Program-made: the position numbers and the translations under genes
Part shown: positions 54,145 through 62,741 of the stretch, one piece after another
Layout of the letters: each line of letters begins with the position of its first letter
Numbering within the stretch: position 1 is the stretch's first letter
Notes under the pieces: generated by a model
The model's input: the letters and a program-made list of their open reading frames with translations, nothing else
Told to the model about the DNA's origin: nothing
Databases searched by the model: none
Assembly: GCF_024699925.1 (NCBI RefSeq)
Contig: NZ_JAJOMX010000001.1
Coordinates: forward strand, 1,464,001-1,528,000
DNA length: 64,000 nt
Reading direction: 5' to 3'
DNA from: Mesorhizobium sp. J428
GTDB taxonomy: Bacteria; Pseudomonadota; Alphaproteobacteria; Rhizobiales; Rhizobiaceae

Positions 54145-55785
54145 ATGGCGAACCCCTACGAGCAGGGCCTCGATCGCAACCAGGCGAACCATCAGCCGCT
54201 GACGCCCCTGACCTATCTGGAACGCGCGGCGCGAACCTATCCCGACCACGTCGCTATCATCCACGGCGGCGCCCGCACGACCTATCTCGACTTCTGGCGG
54301 CGCTCGCTGAAGCTGGCGGACGCGCTTGCGAGACGAGGCATCGGCAAGGGCGACACGGTGACGGTGATGCTGTCCAACACGCCGCCGATGCTCGAATGCC
54401 ATTTCGGCGTGCCGATGGTGAAGGCGGTGCTGCACTCGCTCAACACCCGCCTCGACGCCGCGATCGTCGCCTTCCAGCTCGACCACGCCGAGACGAAGAT
54501 CCTGATTGTCGACCGCGAATTCTCTGGAATCGTCGCCGAGGCGCTAAAGCTCGCCAAGGTGAAGCCGCTGGTCATCGATTACGACGACCCCGAATACGCG
54601 GCGGATGCCCCCTACCCGAAGGGCGACCGGATCGGGTCGATCGACTACGAAGACTTCGTAGCCGAAGGCAGCGAGGATTTCGCCTGGTCGATGCCTGACG
54701 ACGAATGGGACGCGATCGCGCTCAACTATACGTCGGGAACGACCGGCAACCCGAAAGGCGTCTGTACCATCACCGCGGCGCGGCGCTGATGGCCTATGCG
54801 AACACAATCCATGCCGCGATGGCCAGGCACTGCGTCTATCTCTGGACGCTGCCGATGTTCCACTGCAACGGCTGGTGCTTTCCCTGGACGCTGGCGGTGA
54901 CGGCCGGAACGCATGTGTGCCTGCGCTGGGTGCGCGCCAAGGCAATGTACGACGCCATCGCCGATCATGGCGTGACGCATCTGTGCGGTGCGCCGATCGT
55001 CATGTCGACGCTGATCAACGCGCCCGAAGACCAGAAGCGCTCCTTCCCGCAGACCGTCACCTTCAACACGGCCGCGGCTCCGCCGCCGGAGGCCGTGCTG
55101 GCGGGCATGGCGGACGCCGGCTTCGCGGTGACGCATCTCTACGGCCTGACCGAGACCTACGGCCCAGCGGTGGTAAACGAATGGCATTCGGAATGGGACG
55201 CGCTCGACAAGAACGGCCGCGCGGCGAAGAAGGCCCGCCAGGCGCATGCGTTATGCCGCGCTCGAAGGCCTGACCGTGCTCGACCCCGAGACCATGCAGC
55301 CGACGCCCGCCGACGGCGAGACGATCGGCGAGGTGATGTTCCGCGGCAACATCGTCATGAAGGGCTATCTCAAGAACAGGCCGGCAACGGACGAGGCCTT
55401 CGCCGGCGGTTGGTTCCACTCCGGTGACCTCGGCGTCATGCATCCGGACGGCTACATCCAGCTCAAGGACCGCTCAAAGGACATCATAATCTCCGGCGGC
55501 GAGAACATCTCCTCGATCGAGGTCGAGGACGCGCTCTACAAGCACCCGGCCGTCGCCTCCTGCGGCGTCGTGGCCCGCCACGACGACAAGTGGGGCGAGG
55601 TGCCGGTGGCCTATGTCGAGCTGAAGCCGGGCAGGACGGCCACGGAGGCCGAGATCATCGAGCACTGCCGCGGCCTGCTCGCCCGTTTCAAGGTGCCGAA
55701 GGCGGTGATCTTCTCGGAGATCCCCAAGACGTCGACCGGCAAGATCCAGAAGTTCCGCCTGCGCGACATGGCGAAGGCGGGGTGA
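54145..55785 (+). CDS. Acyl-CoA synthetase (AMP-forming), two frameshifts
   Basis: About 545 residues over three frames. Segments in order: ERAARTYPDHVAIIHGGARTTYLDFW, ALNYTSGTTGNPKGV (P-loop; D/N-T-S-G-T-T-G), then (frame 2) LMAYANTIHAAMARHCVYLWTLPMFHCNGWCFPW, HLYGLTETYGPAVVNEW, then (frame 3) GETIGEVMFRGNIVMKGYLKN, GWFHSGDLGVMHPDGYIQLKDRSKDIIISGGENISS, PKTSTGKIQKFRLRDMAK. The first shift is a missing base after 54762; the second an extra base near 55241-55245. Family placement is near DmdB/AlkK-type medium-chain or methylmercaptopropionyl ligases. The two shifts almost compensate, arguing for sequence errors. Confidence 0.85.
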
Positions 55786-55807
55786 CGCCGGCCCGCACGG
55801 GCCGGCG
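55786..55807. terminator. Hairpin between convergent genes
   Basis: CGCCGGCCC-GCAC-GGGCCGGCG, a 9-bp perfect stem immediately after the ligase stop and 13 bases before the end of the convergent DUF2269 gene. It has no T tract, so intrinsic termination is only probable. Confidence 0.5.
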
Positions 55808-55819
55808 CCGGACGATCGA

Positions 55820-56371
55820 TCAGGCTTCCGACGGCGCTGTCTCGCTCCGGGCGACGAAGGCGACCGCCGCCCCCGCCAGCAGCACGGCGGCCATGGCCGT
55901 CAGCAGGACCGTGTCGCCGAAGGTCGGCTTCAGCACCATATCGGCGACCACCACGATCATGACCGCATAGTCGAACCGCGCGACCCTGAGCATTGCCTTG
56001 CCGTCGGCCAGCGCGGCGGGCGTGATGCCGTCGCGCTCGACCATCGCCGCGACGCGCTCCGATGTCGGCTTGAAGTAGAACAGCCCGATGAGGAAGGTCG
56101 CAGCGTAGCCGGCAAGGCCGATAACGATCCACAGGTCGGTGAAGCCGACCCAGAACCAGCACAGGACCAGGCCGAAGACGAGGGTCAGCATCGAGGCCGG
56201 AACCATGAGCCGGCCGCCAAGGTCCGATGACAGGCGGATGGCGCTCATGGTGCCCTCCGCATCCCCTGCCCTAACGGCGAACACGCCGTTGAGCATCATC
56301 GCGAAGCCGCCGCCGACCCAGATAAGCGCGCAGATCACATGTCCCAATTTGACGATCGAATACCAGTCCAT
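55820..56371 (-). CDS. DUF2269 membrane protein
   Basis: A 183-residue inner-membrane protein with helices at about 5-27 (IVKLGHVICALIWVGGGFAMML), 52-72 (LMVPASMLTLVFGLVLCWFW), 75-95 (LWIVIGLAGYAATFLIGLFYF), 130-150 and 152-172. The start MDWYSIVKLGHVICALIWVGG has the His near the first helix typical for DUF2269. ATG 56371. Function unknown. Confidence 0.82.
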   Translation of the reverse strand: MDWYSIVKLGHVICALIWVGGGFAMMLNGVFAVRAGDAEGTMSAIRLSSDLGGRLMVPASMLTLVFGLVLCWFWVGFTDLWIVIGLAGYAATFLIGLFYFKPTSERVAAMVERDGITPAALADGKAMLRVARFDYAVMIVVVADMVLKPTFGDTVLLTAMAAVLLAGAAVAFVARSETAPSEA

Positions 56372-56834
56372 CTCATTACCTCGAGAAACGTTGCATGGTC
56401 CGTCGCCGGTCATTGCCGGCGCTCCGGAGCGGCGGCGACCTACCACCGGGCAGGTATCGGCCGCTTGTCGGCGCCGCGACGCGCGCGGTTACACGGGTGA
56501 TACTTCAGGATGCAGGCGCGAACGTTTCGCGCAGAAATGCGGCGCGTTAACCGTCCATTAGGCTTTACGGATGTTTACTATGTTCATCCAGTGATCTGGA
56601 TTCTTGCCGGGTGGTTGGAGCCACCCTGTTTGACGCCTCCCTGTTAACTCCTGAGAGCCGCCTTACCGCGGCTCTTTTTTTGCCGTCCGACCACGCGTTA
56701 ACCGTTTGTTAAACATGCGCTTGCGTTCGCGGCGCGGCCGGAGCATCTTCCGCGCCGGTGCCGTATAGGGGTGGGTACGCGGATCCTGTCGTCGAGTCGC
56801 CGGGTCCCGTCAGGGTGTGCAGGGGTGCGTGACT
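56372..56834. other. Gene-free 463-bp region holding a probable sRNA
   Basis: No protein gene is supported on either strand between the DUF2269 and DUF1465 genes. The middle holds the sRNA candidate at 56583-56681; the part after its terminator (56682-56834) has no feature I can support other than the upstream region of the DUF1465 gene. Confidence 0.6.
56583..56681 (+). ncRNA. Probable trans-acting small RNA with intrinsic terminator
   Basis: Two hairpins, TCCAG-TGAT-CTGGA (56587-56600) and GGGTGG-TTGGAG-CCACCC (56609-56626), then an unpaired GACGCCTCCCTGTTAACTCC segment and a terminator AGAGCCGC-CTTACC-GCGGCTCT with seven T (56654-56681). TACTAT (56576-56581) could be the -10. No ORF of note. 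The pyrimidine-rich single-stranded stretch could pair with Shine-Dalgarno regions, as in conserved rhizobial sRNAs. The layout recalls the suhB-motif/MmgR RNA, but identity is not checked. Confidence 0.6.
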
Positions 56835-57365
56835 ATGAATGACGCTGGCGCGGAGGGAGCCAAGACCATCAGGCTCGCGGAGCGCAGGATTTTCTCGCCA
56901 TCCTTCAAGCCGCTCTACAATGAAGGCATGGGGCTGGTCGAACAGGCGGCCGAGTATCTCGACGGCCAGGGCCGGGTCGAGGCGAAGCGCCTGTCGCGCA
57001 TCGCCGCGACGCTCTATGCCGCCGAGTCGATGCGGCTCACCACGCGGCTGATGCAGATCGCCTCCTGGCTGCTGCTGCAGCGGGCAGCCAATTCCGGCGA
57101 GATGACGCGCGACCAGGTCGCCTCCGAAAAATCCAAGGTGCGCCTGGACACGGCCTCCGCTCAGGACAATGCGCCGGGTTGGCCAGAGCTTCCTGACGCC
57201 TTCGTGGCGCTCGTCCATCGCTCGCTGAAGCTCCAGTCACTCATCCGCCGCATGGACGAGGAAATCTACGGCGGCACCGCGGCCGTGATCGCCCAGCCGC
57301 CGCGCACGTCGAACCCGGTTTCCGACCAGATCATGCTGCTGAACACCGCCTTCGCGCGCGGCTGA
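56835..57365 (+). CDS. RcdA-like protein (DUF1465)
   Basis: A 176-residue DUF1465 protein. Caulobacter RcdA, an adaptor for ClpXP degradation of CtrA, belongs to this family. Conserved segments: FSPSFKPLYNEGMGLVEQAAEYLDGQGRVEAKRLSRIAATLYAAESMRLTTRLMQIASWLLLQRA, WPELPDAFVALVHRSLKLQSLIRRMDEEIYG. The central helices form a bundle. ATG 56835 (MNDAGAEGAK) is chosen; the frame could open 6 codons earlier. A role in cell-cycle proteolysis is inferred by family only. Confidence 0.85.
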   Translation: MNDAGAEGAKTIRLAERRIFSPSFKPLYNEGMGLVEQAAEYLDGQGRVEAKRLSRIAATLYAAESMRLTTRLMQIASWLLLQRAANSGEMTRDQVASEKSKVRLDTASAQDNAPGWPELPDAFVALVHRSLKLQSLIRRMDEEIYGGTAAVIAQPPRTSNPVSDQIMLLNTAFARG

Positions 57366-57369
57366 ACGC

Positions 57370-58131
57370 TCAAAGTCCGGCAGCCGACGCAATATCCGAC
57401 CAGGGCAGCGCGAGGAGCGCCGAGAGGACCACGAGCGACAGCGTGATCTGCCTGTAGTGCGCATCGCTCGTGCGGCCGTGCGCGGCCCAGCCGGCAAGCA
57501 GCCCGACGAAATAGACCGGCGTTGCCGCCAGCGCGATGGCGACAACGGGGGCCTCGAACAGGCCGGATGTCCAGGCAGTCGCCAAGGACATCAGCTCCGA
57601 GATGAAGAAAAGCGACAGCAGGTTGGCGCGAATGATCGCCGACGGCAAAGGCGACGCCAGCCAGTAGACCAGCACCGGCGGACCCGGAATCTGGGCGACC
57701 CCGGACAGCACGCCGGCCATCGCGCCGACACCGAAAGACTTCGGCGGCGTGCGCTCGCCCTGATAGCGCCAGCCGCGCCACAACGCCGCGGCGCACAGGA
57801 GGATTGCGACGCAGATGAACCAACGCAAGGCAACCGGGTCGGCGATGGTGAGGATGTAGACACCCACCGGGATGAACAGCATCAGCCCCACGACCGCCGG
57901 CAGGACGTCGCGCCAGACGGCGATCCGCAGCGCGGGGATCGTGACCGGGATCGTCGGCAGAGAATCGATGATGACGAGAATTACGAAGGCTGCCTTCGGC
58001 CCGTAAAGAGCCCCCGCAACCGGCGCGACGATGAGACCCGTGCCGAAGCCTGACAGGCCGCGAGCGAAGCCGGCGACGAGCACCGTCACGGCAAGGATCA
58101 GAAACAGGCCGTCAAACGATGGCAATTGCAT
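57370..58131 (-). CDS. TauE/SafE-family permease
   Basis: A 253-residue membrane protein starting MQLPSFDGLF. Typical elements are LVAGFARGLSGFGTGLIVAPVAGALYGPKAA, then LPAVVGLMLFIPVGVYILTIADPVALRWFICVAILLCAAAL, and AGVLSGVAQIPGPPVLVYWL, the second repeat of the family. Convergent with the DUF1465 gene with 4 bases between, divergent from ruvC. Not closely alike the TauE gene at 53317 (different loops), so not a recent duplicate. Confidence 0.87.
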   Translation of the reverse strand: MQLPSFDGLFLILAVTVLVAGFARGLSGFGTGLIVAPVAGALYGPKAAFVILVIIDSLPTIPVTIPALRIAVWRDVLPAVVGLMLFIPVGVYILTIADPVALRWFICVAILLCAAALWRGWRYQGERTPPKSFGVGAMAGVLSGVAQIPGPPVLVYWLASPLPSAIIRANLLSLFFISELMSLATAWTSGLFEAPVVAIALAATPVYFVGLLAGWAAHGRTSDAHYRQITLSLVVLSALLALPWSDIASAAGL

Positions 58132-58277
58132 GGGCGCCTCTGTTGCCGGCAACCTGTAGACGGCGCGGGCGCGAGACGCACGCGCCACCTCGCCGAAGTC
58201 CTTTGACACAGGATGGATGTTTCCCGTTTGTTCACTTTCCGCTGGCATGACGCCGCTGCAGCGGTAAGGATGGATAC

Positions 58278-58787
58278 ATGGCAGAGGCGATTCGCATCAT
58301 CGGGCTGGACCCCGGGCTTCGGCGCACAGGCTGGGGCGTCGTCGAGAGCCAGGGCAATGCGCTGCGGTTCGTCGCCTCCGGCACCGTCACGTCCGACGAC
58401 AGGGAAGACCTCGCGGCCCGGCTGTGCCAGCTCCATGACGGCATCTACGCGATCATCGGCCAGTATGCGCCCGAGGAAGCCGCGGTCGAGCAGACCTTCG
58501 TCAACGCCAATCCTTCCTCGACGCTGAAGCTCGGCCAGGCGCGGGGCATCGCCATGCTGGTGCCGGCGCGCGCCGGGTTGCGGGTGGCCGAATACGCGCC
58601 GAACGCGGTCAAGAAATCGGTGATCGGCGTCGGCCACGGCGACAAGGCGCAGATTCGCATGATGGTGCGCGTGCTCCTGCCGAAGGCAACCTTCGAGAGC
58701 GACGACGCCGCCGACGCGCTGGCCATCGCGATCTGCCACGCGCATCACCGCCAGAGCGTCGCCTATCGCATGGCGGCCTTGACCTGA
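58278..58787 (+). CDS. ruvC: Holliday junction resolvase RuvC
   Basis: A 169-residue RNase H-like nuclease. Catalytic acids: D11 in [16 protein letters not shown]67 region [12 protein letters not shown], and [16 protein letters not shown] with the last two Asp near 142-145. Length and motif order are normal. Starts [13 protein letters not shown]. ruvA normally follows, but here a leftward symporter gene lies between. Confidence 0.97.
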   Translation: MAEAIRIIGLDPGLRRTGWGVVESQGNALRFVASGTVTSDDREDLAARLCQLHDGIYAIIGQYAPEEAAVEQTFVNANPSSTLKLGQARGIAMLVPARAGLRVAEYAPNAVKKSVIGVGHGDKAQIRMMVRVLLPKATFESDDAADALAIAICHAHHRQSVAYRMAALT

Positions 58788-58794
58788 GACGACG

Positions 58795-59682
58795 TCAGTC
58801 CGGCGACCGCTTGACCGGAACCGCCTGACGCCGGTTCACCACCCAGACGACCACACCGCTGGTTATGTAGGCGATCAACCCGTAGGCAGCGGGCGGTATG
58901 GCCATCTCCGGATTGTCGAGCATCTGCTCCGAAAGGGCGATCGCGATCACCAGCGCGGCATTGTGCACGCCGATCGACATGGCCAGCGCGATTGCCTGGC
59001 GATACTCGATCCGGAACAGCCGCGGGACAAGATAGCCGACTGCCAGGCTCATCAGATTGAAAGGCAGGACCACCGTGAGGATCGTGACACCCCAGGTCGC
59101 GACAAGGCCCCACTGGCTGACCAGCGCAAAGATGACGATGACTGCGAGGAACAGCGTCGCAAGCAATTTGACCGGGCGATCGAGGCGCTGTGCAAGGACC
59201 GGATAGCGGCTCTGGACAAGCACGCCGATCATGGCCGGAACCACCGCGATGACGAAGATCTGCGCCACCAGGCTCAGTTCCAGGTACACCGCCGACGCTT
59301 CGCCATAGAACCGGGCGAGCGCGAAGTTGGCAATGAACGGCACCGTGACGATGGACAGGACGGATGTCAGGGCAGTCAATGTGATGCTGAGCGCCACGTC
59401 GCCTCGCGCAAGATGCGTATAGAGCGTCGCGGACGTGCCGCCGGGACTGGCGGCCAGCAGCATCATTCCCACCGCGATCGCCGGCGGAAGTCCGGATGCG
59501 GAGGTCAGGCCGTAGCAGATGATCGGCAGAATGACGATCTGGCAGAACAGTCCGATCAGCACCGCCTGCGGCCGCTGCAGGACGCGGCGGAAATCGTCGA
59601 GCTTCAGCGAAAGCCCCAGGCCCAGCATGACGATGCACAGGACCACCGGCAACCCAATGCTCAACGCCGCGCTTGATTGCAT
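58795..59682 (-). CDS. Bile acid:sodium symporter (BASS) family transporter
   Basis: A 295-residue membrane protein with about 9-10 helices (GLPVVLCIVMLGLGLSLKLDDF, VLIGLFCQIVILPIICYGLTSA, AIAVGMMLLAASPGGTSATLYTHLARGDVALSITLTALTSVLSIVTVPF). The SPGGTSATLYTHLARGDVALS segment and a second conserved GVHNAALVIAIALSEQ are the crossover motifs of the ACR3/BASS fold. Likely an organic-anion or organic-acid sodium cotransporter. It sits on the opposite strand between ruvC and ruvA, and its stop lies 7 bases from that of the ruvC gene. Confidence 0.88.
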   Translation of the reverse strand: MQSSAALSIGLPVVLCIVMLGLGLSLKLDDFRRVLQRPQAVLIGLFCQIVILPIICYGLTSASGLPPAIAVGMMLLAASPGGTSATLYTHLARGDVALSITLTALTSVLSIVTVPFIANFALARFYGEASAVYLELSLVAQIFVIAVVPAMIGVLVQSRYPVLAQRLDRPVKLLATLFLAVIVIFALVSQWGLVATWGVTILTVVLPFNLMSLAVGYLVPRLFRIEYRQAIALAMSIGVHNAALVIAIALSEQMLDNPEMAIPPAAYGLIAYITSGVVVWVVNRRQAVPVKRSPD

Positions 59683-59853
59683 GTCCAGTCCTCGAGAATC
59701 TGCAGCACAATAGCGTCGACTCGTTGAGAAACCCTCTCTCGAACAAGCGGCCTTCGATCACCTGCGTTCTTGACTTGTTCCAGACCTCGTGCAAGGCGAT
59801 GGGGCCTCCGCCGGCGGCGGGAATCGTCCATGCGTGAAACGGGAGCACCTGAC

Positions 59854-60474
59854 GTGATCGGCAAGCTCAAGGGCGTGGTGGACGAGATCGGCGAAGACCA
59901 CTGCATCGTCGACGTGCACGGCGTCGGCTACGTCGCCTACTGCTCGACGCGCACGCTGGCCACGCTCCCCTCGCCGGGAGAAGCCGTCACGCTGCACATC
60001 GAGACCTATGTGCGCGAGGACATGATCCGGCTTTACGGTTTCGGTTCGGCGCTGGAACGCGAATGGTTCCTGTTGCTGCTCAACAACGTGCAGGGCGTCG
60101 GCGCCAAGGTGGCGCTGGCGATCCTGTCGACGCTCTCGCCGTCTGACCTCGCCAATGCGATCGCGCTGAAGGACATCGCGATGGTCTCGCGCGCGCCGGG
60201 CGTGGGGAAAAAGGTCGCCGAGCGCATCGTCATCGAACTGAAGAACAAGGCGCCCGCCTTCTCCGGCGCGCCCAGCGGCACGATCGGCCTGATGCAGGAA
60301 CTCGGCGAAGGCGTTGCAGCGGCACCCGTCGCCGACGCCGTGTCCGCGCTGGTCAACCTCGGCTACTCGCGCGACGTGGCCGCGACGGCCGTGGCGAACG
60401 CGGTCAAGTCGGCCGGCGAGGGAGCGGATTCGGCCAAGCTGATCCGGCTGGGGCTGAAGGAGCTGGCGCGATGA
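59854..60474 (+). CDS. ruvA: Holliday junction branch migration protein RuvA
   Basis: A 206-residue RuvA. GTG 59854 (read as Met; [31 protein letters not shown]) has GGGAG about 9 bases upstream and fits the family start better than the longer frame. Two HhH motifs ([42 protein letters not shown] region), then domain III after about 150 ([26 protein letters not shown]). A toxin-antitoxin pair separates it from ruvB. Confidence 0.96.
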   Translation: MIGKLKGVVDEIGEDHCIVDVHGVGYVAYCSTRTLATLPSPGEAVTLHIETYVREDMIRLYGFGSALEREWFLLLLNNVQGVGAKVALAILSTLSPSDLANAIALKDIAMVSRAPGVGKKVAERIVIELKNKAPAFSGAPSGTIGLMQELGEGVAAAPVADAVSALVNLGYSRDVAATAVANAVKSAGEGADSAKLIRLGLKELAR

Positions 60475-60529
60475 TCATTGCTTCCGAATGATTTCCTTAC
60501 TATCTTGGCTTTGTAAGGAGAAATTTCTT

Positions 60530-60812
60530 ATGGCTGCTAAATCCTGCGAGTCCCGGATAACCGCCAAAGGGCAGACGACGATTCCGACCGAGGTCCGCGA
60601 GAGGCTTGGCATCGGCCCGGGGGACGTAATTCAGTATGCTGATCGATGGGCACTACGAGATCATTCCTCGCAACAGACCTGCCGAGAGCCTGTTCGGACT
60701 CCTGAAGGACTATGCAATTCCAGACACCAGCGTGGAGGATTATCGCGACGCGGTGGAGGAGCATTTCGCCAAGAAAGACGATAGATCTGGGAGCAAGGAT
60801 GAAGCGGCGTGA
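60530..60812 (+). pseudogene. AbrB/VapB-type antitoxin, frameshifted
   Basis: The first 36 residues (MAAKSCESRITAKGQTTIPTEVRERLGIGPGDVIQY) form a SpoVT/AbrB swapped-hairpin DNA-binding domain, with TAAGGAG upstream. At about 60637-60639 the frame breaks; the next frame continues naturally with LIDGHYEIIPRNRPAESLFG and LLKDYAIPDTSVEDYRDAVEEHFAKK to TGA 60810-60812, overlapping the toxin start. So the intact gene would encode about 93 residues. The break is one extra or two missing bases, either a sequence error or a real loss of antitoxin function. Confidence 0.8.
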
Positions 60813-61249
60813 TGCGCATCGGCGTGGATGCGAACATACTCCTGCGCGTGCTGCTGAACGATGATCTGCAGCAGTCCGTGCAGGCACGTGACCTGCTTGC
60901 CTCTCTTCGTGAGGAGCGTCGCGGTTACATCGGGATTTCGGCTGTCCTCGAAATCTTCTGGGTGCTTCGCAGCCGTTACAGGGTTCCCAAGCAGACCCTC
61001 TATGAGATGATGCGACAACTTCTCTCCATAAGGCACGTCGATGTCGAAAGCTCCGAAGCTGTTGCGCAGGCGCTCTCTGCCTATCGGCAGGGGCGAGCCG
61101 AATTCGCGGACGCGCTCCTTGCCGGACGGAACGTCGAAGCCGGCTGCAGCCTCACCTACACATTTGACCGGGACGCCGTGAAAGGCGTCGAATCGATGAA
61201 AGACCTGGGGGCGGCTTCATCGCTTTCCGGCAGTGGACCAAGCGCATGA
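60812..61249 (+). CDS. VapC-type PIN-domain toxin
   Basis: A 145-residue PIN RNase, presumably a VapC toxin. Acidic site: D6 in [15 protein letters not shown]47 in [11 protein letters not shown]100 in [10 protein letters not shown], and D119/D121 in [11 protein letters not shown], all kept. It starts at ATG 60812 overlapping the antitoxin stop and its stop overlaps ruvB ATG, so it is embedded in the ruvA-ruvB transcript. Target RNA not known. Confidence 0.9.
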   Translation: MRIGVDANILLRVLLNDDLQQSVQARDLLASLREERRGYIGISAVLEIFWVLRSRYRVPKQTLYEMMRQLLSIRHVDVESSEAVAQALSAYRQGRAEFADALLAGRNVEAGCSLTYTFDRDAVKGVESMKDLGAASSLSGSGPSA

Positions 61250-62279
61250 CCCTTTCCCCCCGCCTCGTGTCCGGCGACAAGCGCGGTGAGGACGCGGATG
61301 GGACGCTGCGGCCGCAGACGCTGGACGAGTTCGTCGGCCAGGCCGCGGCGCGCGCCAATCTCAAGGTGTTCGTGGAGGCCGCCAAGGGCCGTGGCGAGGC
61401 GCTGGACCATGTGCTCTTCGTCGGCCCGCCGGGGCTCGGCAAGACGACGCTGGCGCAGATCATGGCGCGCGAGATGGGCGTCAACTTCCGCTCGACCTCC
61501 GGCCCGGTGATCGCCAAGGCGGGCGATCTCGCGGCGCTGCTCACCAATCTGGAAGACCGCGACGTCCTGTTCATCGACGAGATCCACCGGCTGAACCCGG
61601 CGGTGGAGGAGATCCTCTATCCGGCGATGGAGGACTACCAGCTCGACCTGATCATCGGCGAAGGCCCGGCGGCGCGCTCGGTGAAGATCGACCTGGCGAA
61701 GTTCACGCTGGTCGCAGCGACCACCCGCCTCGGCCTGATCACCAACCCGTTGCGCGACAGGTTCGGCATCCCGGTCAGGCTCAATTTCTATACGGTCGAG
61801 GAACTGGAGCTGATCGTGCGGCGCGGGGCGCGCATCCTGGGGCTGCCGATGAGCGACGACGGCGCGCTGGAGATCGCCCGCCGCGCCCGCGGCACGCCGC
61901 GCATCGCCGGCCGGCTGCTGAGGCGCGTGCGCGACTTCGCCACCGTGGCGGGCGCCGGCGAGGTGACGCGGCGGATCGCCGACGAGGCGCTGACCCGGCT
62001 CGAAGTGGACAGCCTCGGCCTCGACGCGCTCGACCGGCGCTACCTCAGCATGATCGCCCGCAATTTCGGCGGCGGGCCGGTCGGCGTCGAGACGATCGCG
62101 GCGGGCCTCTCCGAGCCGCGCGATGCGATCGAGGACATCATCGAGCCGACCTCATCCAGCAGGGCTTCCTGCAGCGCACGCCGCGCGGGCGGGTGCTGAC
62201 CGCGATCGCCTGGCGGCATCTGGGGCTGGAGGCGCCGCGGGAGACGTTTGTCCAGTCGACGCTGTTCGAGGACGAGTGA
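61246..62279 (+). CDS. ruvB: Holliday junction DNA helicase RuvB, 3' frameshift
   Basis: An AAA+ motor of branch migration, about 344 residues. Intact: Walker [13 protein letters not shown] near 62-73, Walker [13 protein letters not shown], sensor 1 [10 protein letters not shown], arginine finger LRDRFGI, winged helix [26 protein letters not shown]. At 62148/62149 one base (likely T of TAC) is missing, so the expected [18 protein letters not shown] continues in the next frame to the TGA at 62277-62279. The broken frame stops at 62199. Almost certainly a sequence error, because RuvB is conserved. ATG overlaps the vapC stop. Confidence 0.93.
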
Positions 62280-62689
62280 TGGGGTTTCGACGGATCCTGT
62301 TGCTGAGCGCAACCGGACTTGCGATCGCCGTCCTATCAGCAGTTATCTGGATGACCGCCCGTCCGGAGCTTCTCGCAAACTCTCTCACTCGGCGGATAAT
62401 TTCTCAGTCGACCGTCTGGGGAACGCCAGTGCCGTTGACGCCCGAGCCGCTTCAGAACAACGCCGATCGACAGAGCGTCGAACGTTCGATTATGAAGGCC
62501 GGATTCGAGCGGGCGACAGAGACAACTGCCTGGCGCTATCGCAGCGAGCTCGAGCTCGGAAAGGACGTCTACGTTCGCGAAGCCGATCGCTTTCCCTGCC
62601 AGATCAAGCACTACGTCGTCGTAGCCTTCGACTCCGCTGACACCTTGTCGGAAGCAACCGGCTTCGAGCACGAGCACGGCTGCCTGTAG
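62279..62689 (+). CDS. Membrane-anchored hypothetical protein
   Basis: A 136-residue protein whose ATG shares its first base with the ruvB stop. One N-terminal helix (RRILLLSATGLAIAVLSAVIW) and a periplasmic part of about 105 residues with two Cys (RFPCQIKHYVVVAFD, HEHGCL). No family recognised. Base use is more AT-rich than its neighbours. Tight coupling to ruvB suggests co-translation. Confidence 0.7.
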   Translation: MGFRRILLLSATGLAIAVLSAVIWMTARPELLANSLTRRIISQSTVWGTPVPLTPEPLQNNADRQSVERSIMKAGFERATETTAWRYRSELELGKDVYVREADRFPCQIKHYVVVAFDSADTLSEATGFEHEHGCL

Positions 62690-62741
62690 CGGTATATGTC
62701 CTCGCTGCTGCCAGTCAAACTTGAACCAGGAACAGACCGCC

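Noticed and set aside
60530..60784. Antitoxin read as an 84-residue protein ending in a Gly/Arg-rich tail
   Set aside because: After residue 36 the frame becomes low-complexity, while the next frame continues a sensible antitoxin and overlaps the toxin start exactly.
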